DNA of 9,691 nucleotides from DASZZV01 sp035544835. GTDB lineage: Bacteria; Acidobacteriota; Thermoanaerobaculia; Gp7-AA8. Below are positions 6,252-9,691 of this stretch, in pieces; the first letter of the stretch is position 1; each line of letters begins with the position of its first letter. The translations under genes and the position numbers were made by a program. The notes under the pieces are model-generated. The model did no database searches. It saw only the letters and a list, made by a program, of their open reading frames with translations, and had not been told where the DNA came from. Location: assembly GCA_035544835.1 (NCBI GenBank), contig DASZZV010000406.1, positions 1-9,691 of the forward strand, written 5' to 3'.

Positions 6252-6371
6252 TGTGTAGCACAGGCACTCTTGCCTGTGTGGCGCGGCGTCGAGCCGCGCG
6301 TTCCTGCTGCAACTCAACAGAAAAGTCGGCCTCGACGGCCGACACACAGGCAAGAGTGCCTGTGCCACACA
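6252..6371. repeat. BIME-like large inverted repeat with paired hairpins
   Basis: GCACAGGCACTCTTGCCTGT opens a 23-base core at 6258-6280 that returns as an exact reverse complement at 6343-6365. With one mismatch the arms reach 6252 and 6371. Each arm folds by itself: CACAGGCA/TGCCTGTG with a CTCT (or AGAG) loop (6259-6278 and 6345-6364). Next to it is a second 7-bp hairpin with a GTCGA or TCGAC loop (6281-6299 and 6325-6343). The second hairpins keep loop and length but differ at four stem positions, each change compensated. The 25 bases between the hairpin pairs (6300-6324) hold nothing recognised. The shape is that of two REP units in inverse orientation (a BIME), lying between the xth 5' end and the 3' end of the DUF885 gene. 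No REP-associated transposase is in the window. Confidence 0.75.
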
Positions 6372-6396
6372 CGAACCACACATCTGTCGGTCCCAA

Positions 6397-8163
6397 TCAC
6401 CCCTTCTTCTTCGACGCGATCCACTTGTTGATGCGGTCTTCGAGCATGTTCATCGGCAGCGCTCCTGCATCGAGGACGTGATCGTGAAATTGGCGAATAT
6501 CGAACTTCGAGCCGAGCTCCTTTCTGGCCCGTTCGCGCAGCTCGAGGATCTTCATCTGCCCGATCTTGTATCCGAGTGCCTGAGCGGGCCAGACGATGTA
6601 ACGATCGGTCTCACTCTGCACCTCCACCTCGTCGATTGCGGAGTGATCGTGGAAGTATTGAACGACCTGCTCGCGCGTCCACTTCTTGGCATGCAGGCCG
6701 GTATCGACGACCAGGCGGATGGCGCGGAGCATCTCGTCCTGCAGACGACCGTAGTCGGAGTACGGATTGGTATAAAAGCCGACATCCTTGCCGAGGCGCT
6801 CGGTATAGAGAGCCCAACCTTCGACATAGGCTGTGAAGTGCGCCTGCTGGCGAAAGGGTGGGAGCGCCGGAAGCTCCTGGGCGAGAGCGATCTGAAGGTG
6901 ATGGCCGGGAAGGCCCTCATGATACGAAGTCGACTCGACCGAGATGATCTTCCGTGACTGCGGGTCAGAGGTATTCACCATCACGTGCCCCGGTCGCGAC
7001 CCGTCAGGTGTCCCCTGGTTGTATGAAGCGCCGGCAGCCTCTTTCTCCCGGAATTGCTCCACAGGAAGAACCTCCAGTTTCGCCCTGGGGAGACGGCCGA
7101 AGAGCTGGGGTAGCTTCTTCTCCATCTGCCCGATGTACTTGCGATAAAGGTCGAGAATCTGCTCGCGGGACTGGGCATGCAGCTCAGGATTTTTCTCGAT
7201 CGAGGCATTGAGCGTTTTGAGATCCTGAAAGCCGAGCTTGTGCGCAATCTGGAGCATCTCGCTCTCGATCCGCGCCACCTCGCGAATCCCGATCTGATGA
7301 ATCGTTTCCGGGCTCAGATCGGTCGTCGTCGATCTGCGCACTCGGACGGCGTAGCGATCGGCGCCATCGGGGAGCGCCCACATGCCGACATCCCTCCTCC
7401 CTTGCGGAGCGTATTCGTCGCGAACGAACGCAGCGAACCTGCGATAGCTCGGAAGGACAGCGGCGCTGATCGATTCCAGAATTGCCGAGCGCACTCGGGC
7501 CTGGTCGTCCGGTGAGATTCCCGCAGGCAAGTGGTTGAGCGGCTGCGCAAAGGGAGTCTCCTCGGCTTTCTGCGCGGCGATGTTTGCGGCCTGCGTGGCG
7601 ACCTTCTCCAGCAGGAAGCGCGGCGGCATGAGCTTGTCGGCCATCCCGCTGCGCAGGCGGCCGATGGTCTGATCGATGGCACGTGGAAACTGGCGGAGTC
7701 GGGTGTTGAAGTCTTCGTAATCCTTCAGAGTACTGAAGTCGAGTGAGCTGACCAGTTCTGGAAAATCGAGGTGAATGCCGCCGATCTGGGACACCGGCAT
7801 TTCCCAGGACTTGAAGCGATGATCTTCGATCTCATTCTCGAGCTGACGGACCATGAGGGCCTTATTCAGCATTTCCTGTTCGGGAAAACCGGTTGTATCG
7901 ATCGCCTGGAACCGCTTGAGGTAAGCCTTGTCCCCGGCGAAGTGGGTCTCGATCTGTTCGAGTGAGAGATCGCTCAGTCGATCGTTCCAGCGCTTGTCCC
8001 CGAGGATGGAGGCGAACTCGGGATTTTCTCTGAGGGTCAGTTGCCAGTATTCGTCGAGAAGCGCGTTCAGCGATTTTCTGCGCACCTGCAGAGATTTCAC
8101 GGGAGCGGCCATTGACGTGGAGACTGTAACGGCCATCAGCAACAGAAAGAAGATCTTCTTCAA
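6397..8163 (-). CDS. Exported DUF885 family protein, predicted zinc metallopeptidase
   Basis: 588-residue protein of the DUF885 family, whose members look like zinc metallopeptidases but are mostly uncharacterised. Residues 1-19 or 20 form a classical signal peptide (KK, then IFFLLLMAVTV, with cleavage likely after SMA or SMAA), and no lipobox cysteine is present, so a periplasmic or secreted location is expected. The family motif is His415-Glu416...His421-His422 in SYHEGLPGHHLQ, followed by Glu448 and Glu455 in VEGWALYTERLG. These are the likely zinc ligands and catalytic base, and both motifs are intact. The length is typical for the family. The start is TTG 8163 with GGAGG (8170-8174) six bases upstream; it gives the full signal peptide, while the next ATG would remove it. 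It is flanked by repeats on both sides and probably monocistronic, or read on from hutI. Substrate unknown. Confidence 0.88.
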   Translation of the reverse strand: MKKIFFLLLMAVTVSTSMAAPVKSLQVRRKSLNALLDEYWQLTLRENPEFASILGDKRWNDRLSDLSLEQIETHFAGDKAYLKRFQAIDTTGFPEQEMLNKALMVRQLENEIEDHRFKSWEMPVSQIGGIHLDFPELVSSLDFSTLKDYEDFNTRLRQFPRAIDQTIGRLRSGMADKLMPPRFLLEKVATQAANIAAQKAEETPFAQPLNHLPAGISPDDQARVRSAILESISAAVLPSYRRFAAFVRDEYAPQGRRDVGMWALPDGADRYAVRVRRSTTTDLSPETIHQIGIREVARIESEMLQIAHKLGFQDLKTLNASIEKNPELHAQSREQILDLYRKYIGQMEKKLPQLFGRLPRAKLEVLPVEQFREKEAAGASYNQGTPDGSRPGHVMVNTSDPQSRKIISVESTSYHEGLPGHHLQIALAQELPALPPFRQQAHFTAYVEGWALYTERLGKDVGFYTNPYSDYGRLQDEMLRAIRLVVDTGLHAKKWTREQVVQYFHDHSAIDEVEVQSETDRYIVWPAQALGYKIGQMKILELRERARKELGSKFDIRQFHDHVLDAGALPMNMLEDRINKWIASKKKG

Positions 8164-8169
8164 ATGTAT

Positions 8170-8174
8170 CCTCC
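8170..8174 (-). promoter_or_regulatory. Shine-Dalgarno fixing the TTG start of the DUF885 gene
   Basis: GGAGG (reverse strand) lies 6 bases before TTG 8163. It supports this start, which also yields the complete signal peptide. Confidence 0.6.
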
Positions 8175-8237
8175 GGAAAACGGCTGAAAATGTATTGGTC
8201 CGCGCCAGTCAATTGTTTCAGAAATGACCCGCGTAGA

Positions 8238-8264
8238 GGGGAGGCGGCAGGATGCCGCCTCCCC
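8238..8264. repeat. 12-bp perfect hairpin between hutI and the DUF885 gene
   Basis: Bases 8238-8249 pair perfectly with 8253-8264 around the loop GGA. No T-tract follows on either strand, so it is not a classical intrinsic terminator, though it lies 26 bases past the hutI stop and could slow or end transcription or protect the 3' end. The core GGCGGCA...TGCCGCC is the same as in the element at 3523-3577, and the CAGGATG loop region is also shared with it, so the two probably belong to one repeat family. Confidence 0.65.
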
Positions 8265-8290
8265 CCTTTAGTCCTGAGACCCGCGGGGTG

Positions 8291-9547
8291 TTACGCGACG
8301 CGGTGACCGCTTCGAAACACGAACTTCACGAGGTTCACGCCGAAGTGGTAGACGAGATGGAGATAGCTCGGGGCATCGAGGATCATGAAGTCGGCCTGCT
8401 TTCCTGCCTCGATTGTTCCTGTCTCCGCGGCCAGACCAAGGGAGTGGGCTCCGTGAAGAGTGGCGGCGGTGATCGCTTCCTCGACGGTCATTTTCATTCG
8501 CAGGACACCCAGCTGAATCACCATCTGCATCGACTCGGTCATCGACGATCCGGGATTGCAATCAGTAGAGAGCGAGACGATTCCGCCCTGATCGATAAGC
8601 TCCCGCGCCGGCGCATAGCGCTCGGACATGAGAAAGAAACTGGTTGCCGGGAGAAGGTTTGCCACCGTCCCGCTCGCGGCGAGTGCGCGAACCCCTTTCT
8701 CGGACACACACATCAGATGGTCGGCAGACGCGCAGCCGAGCTCCACCGCCAACGCCGCGCCGCCTGAGTCACTAAACTCATCGGCGTGGATCCGCGGGAT
8801 CATCCCGGCGTCTTTGCCGGCGTTCAGAACGCGGCGACCGTCATCGATGGTGAATGCTCCCTGCTCGACGAAAACGTCGCAGAAACGAGCGAGCCGCTCC
8901 TGTCCGACGACGGGCAGGATCTCCTCGACGACCTGATCGACATATCGTCTTCGAGCCGCCTCATCACCGGCGCTTTCCGGTGGGAAGTCATGAGCGGCCA
9001 GACAAGTGGGAATGAGTCGCACCGCGGCGTCTTCCCCGGCCTGGTTAATGGCGCGAAGTTGTTTGAGCTCGTCCTCAAGGTTCAACCCGTAGCCGCTTTT
9101 GGCCTCAGCCGTAGTCGTCCCGTATCGCGCCATGGTCCTGCTGCGCGCAACGACCAGGGCAGTCAACTCTTCCTCGGAAGCAGCCCGTGTCGAACGCACG
9201 GTCGAGGCAATACCCCCGCCGCCTCGGGCTATGTCGGAGTAAGTCTCGCCTTGCAGCCGGCGGTTGAATTCAGCCTCGCGATAGCCGGCGAATGGAAGAT
9301 GCGTGTGGGTGTCGACAAAGCCGGGAAGCATCGTTCCGCCGCCGCCATCGAGATCGTCGGTGATCCTGCCACGAAGCTCCCGATCCAGGTCGGACTCCTT
9401 CCCGATGAAGATAAACTTTTCTCCATCGACCACCGCCACCGAGTCGGGATGGATGGTCAGCTCGCGCATGGAAGCGCCGCGGTTTGGTCGCGATCCCGAG
9501 GGTGTCGCGATTTGTTTGAGGTTACGGACGAGAAGCATGGGCGACAT
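8291..9547 (-). CDS. hutI: Imidazolonepropionase (histidine degradation)
   Basis: Amidohydrolase-superfamily enzyme that hydrolyses 4-imidazolone-5-propanoate to N-formimino-L-glutamate, the third step of histidine breakdown, in the cytoplasm. From the ATG at 9547 it has 418 residues, the usual length. Metal ligands are seen at His81 and His83 (DTHTHLPF), His254 (IHADEF) and Asp329 (STDCNPGS). Other family marks are Glu257, His277 (SADHL), RLQGETYSDIARGGGGI, RTMARYGTTTAEAKSGYG and YHFGVN near the end. Start choice is uncertain: ATG 9547 and ATG 9538 (three codons later) have no clear Shine-Dalgarno, and an in-frame TTG at 9598 would add 17 residues unlike the family. No hutH, hutU or hutG lies in the window; they may be upstream beyond the right edge or elsewhere. 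Confidence 0.92.
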   Translation of the reverse strand: MSPMLLVRNLKQIATPSGSRPNRGASMRELTIHPDSVAVVDGEKFIFIGKESDLDRELRGRITDDLDGGGGTMLPGFVDTHTHLPFAGYREAEFNRRLQGETYSDIARGGGGIASTVRSTRAASEEELTALVVARSRTMARYGTTTAEAKSGYGLNLEDELKQLRAINQAGEDAAVRLIPTCLAAHDFPPESAGDEAARRRYVDQVVEEILPVVGQERLARFCDVFVEQGAFTIDDGRRVLNAGKDAGMIPRIHADEFSDSGGAALAVELGCASADHLMCVSEKGVRALAASGTVANLLPATSFFLMSERYAPARELIDQGGIVSLSTDCNPGSSMTESMQMVIQLGVLRMKMTVEEAITAATLHGAHSLGLAAETGTIEAGKQADFMILDAPSYLHLVYHFGVNLVKFVFRSGHRVA

Positions 9548-9660
9548 GGTAACTGGGCGGCGGTCGGCGAACCAGACAGATGCGGGTGGGGGGAGCAATC
9601 CTCGCGACGCCCTCTAAAGCCGCTTCCTCTGCTTATCTGCAGCACTGCGTTAGCCCTCTT

Positions 9661-9683
9661 CCCTCTCCCCGGCGGGGAGAGGG
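9661..9683. repeat. CCCTCTCCCC/GGGGAGAGGG palindrome
   Basis: A 10-bp perfect stem (9661-9670 with 9674-9683) around the loop GGC. This sequence type is a commonly seen dispersed palindrome in GC-rich bacterial genomes. It lies about 115 bases upstream of hutI near the window edge, so its true limits and neighbour are not visible. A partial direct copy, CCCTCTT, precedes it at 9654-9660. Confidence 0.6.
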
Positions 9684-9691
9684 TGGCGCCG

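Noticed and set aside
5388..6383. 331-codon open frame on the reverse strand overlapping xth
   Set aside because: It is an out-of-frame shadow of xth: arginine-rich, no domain, and it runs through the inverted repeat. xth has all its catalytic residues in the other frame.
8175..8215. Sigma70 promoter for the DUF885 gene (TTGACT on the reverse strand)
   Set aside because: The -35-like hexamer is good, but the nearest -10-like TACATT is only 12 bases away and nothing fits at 16-18 bases.
9548..9598. TTG start giving hutI 17 more residues
   Set aside because: The extension (proline-rich) does not resemble imidazolonepropionase N-termini, and the only purine-rich stretch touches the TTG with no spacing.

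Overview
This is a GC-rich (by eye about 60%) bacterial chromosomal window with eight confident protein-coding genes, tightly packed and separated by short gaps that are rich in palindromic repeats. No phage, plasmid, transposase, CRISPR, rRNA or tRNA signal was seen. The gene mix (FadI-type thiolase, CPBP protease, stand-alone CheY-like receiver, exported DUF885 protein, REP-like hairpins, several TTG starts) would suit an environmental bacterium such as a soil Acidobacteriota member. That placement is inference only; nothing in the window fixes the taxon.

Left part (1-3506, + strand): a 243-base leader holds a 7+7 bp inverted repeat and an AT-rich tract. It is followed by a compact run of three genes: a FadI-like 3-ketoacyl-CoA thiolase; a family III CoA-transferase/racemase with the catalytic residues of alpha-methylacyl-CoA racemase (4 bases later); and a CPBP-type intramembrane metalloprotease (13 bases later). 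The first two fit fatty-acid beta-oxidation, probably including 2-methyl-branched acyl-CoAs. The third is an unexpected partner.

Middle (3507-6187): a two-hairpin palindromic element separates the protease from a convergent MATE (NorM-type) multidrug/Na+ antiporter gene. The MATE gene diverges, across 60 bases, from a single-domain response regulator. The strong Shine-Dalgarno in front of the MATE gene is spaced for a six-codon mini-ORF overlapping the MATE start, not for the MATE start itself. The response regulator gene ends tail-to-tail with an 11-base overlap with exodeoxyribonuclease III (xth).

Right part (6188-9691, - strand): a large BIME-like inverted repeat, whose arms each fold into two hairpins, lies between xth and an exported predicted zinc metallopeptidase of the DUF885 family. 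A 12-bp hairpin precedes that gene, next to imidazolonepropionase (hutI, histidine degradation). A CCCTCTCCCC/GGGGAGAGGG palindrome sits near the right edge.

I see no clearly new multi-gene system. The most interesting signals are non-coding: the structured intergenic repeats (one with compensatory base changes between arms), the MATE mini-ORF and the palindrome upstream of fadI.
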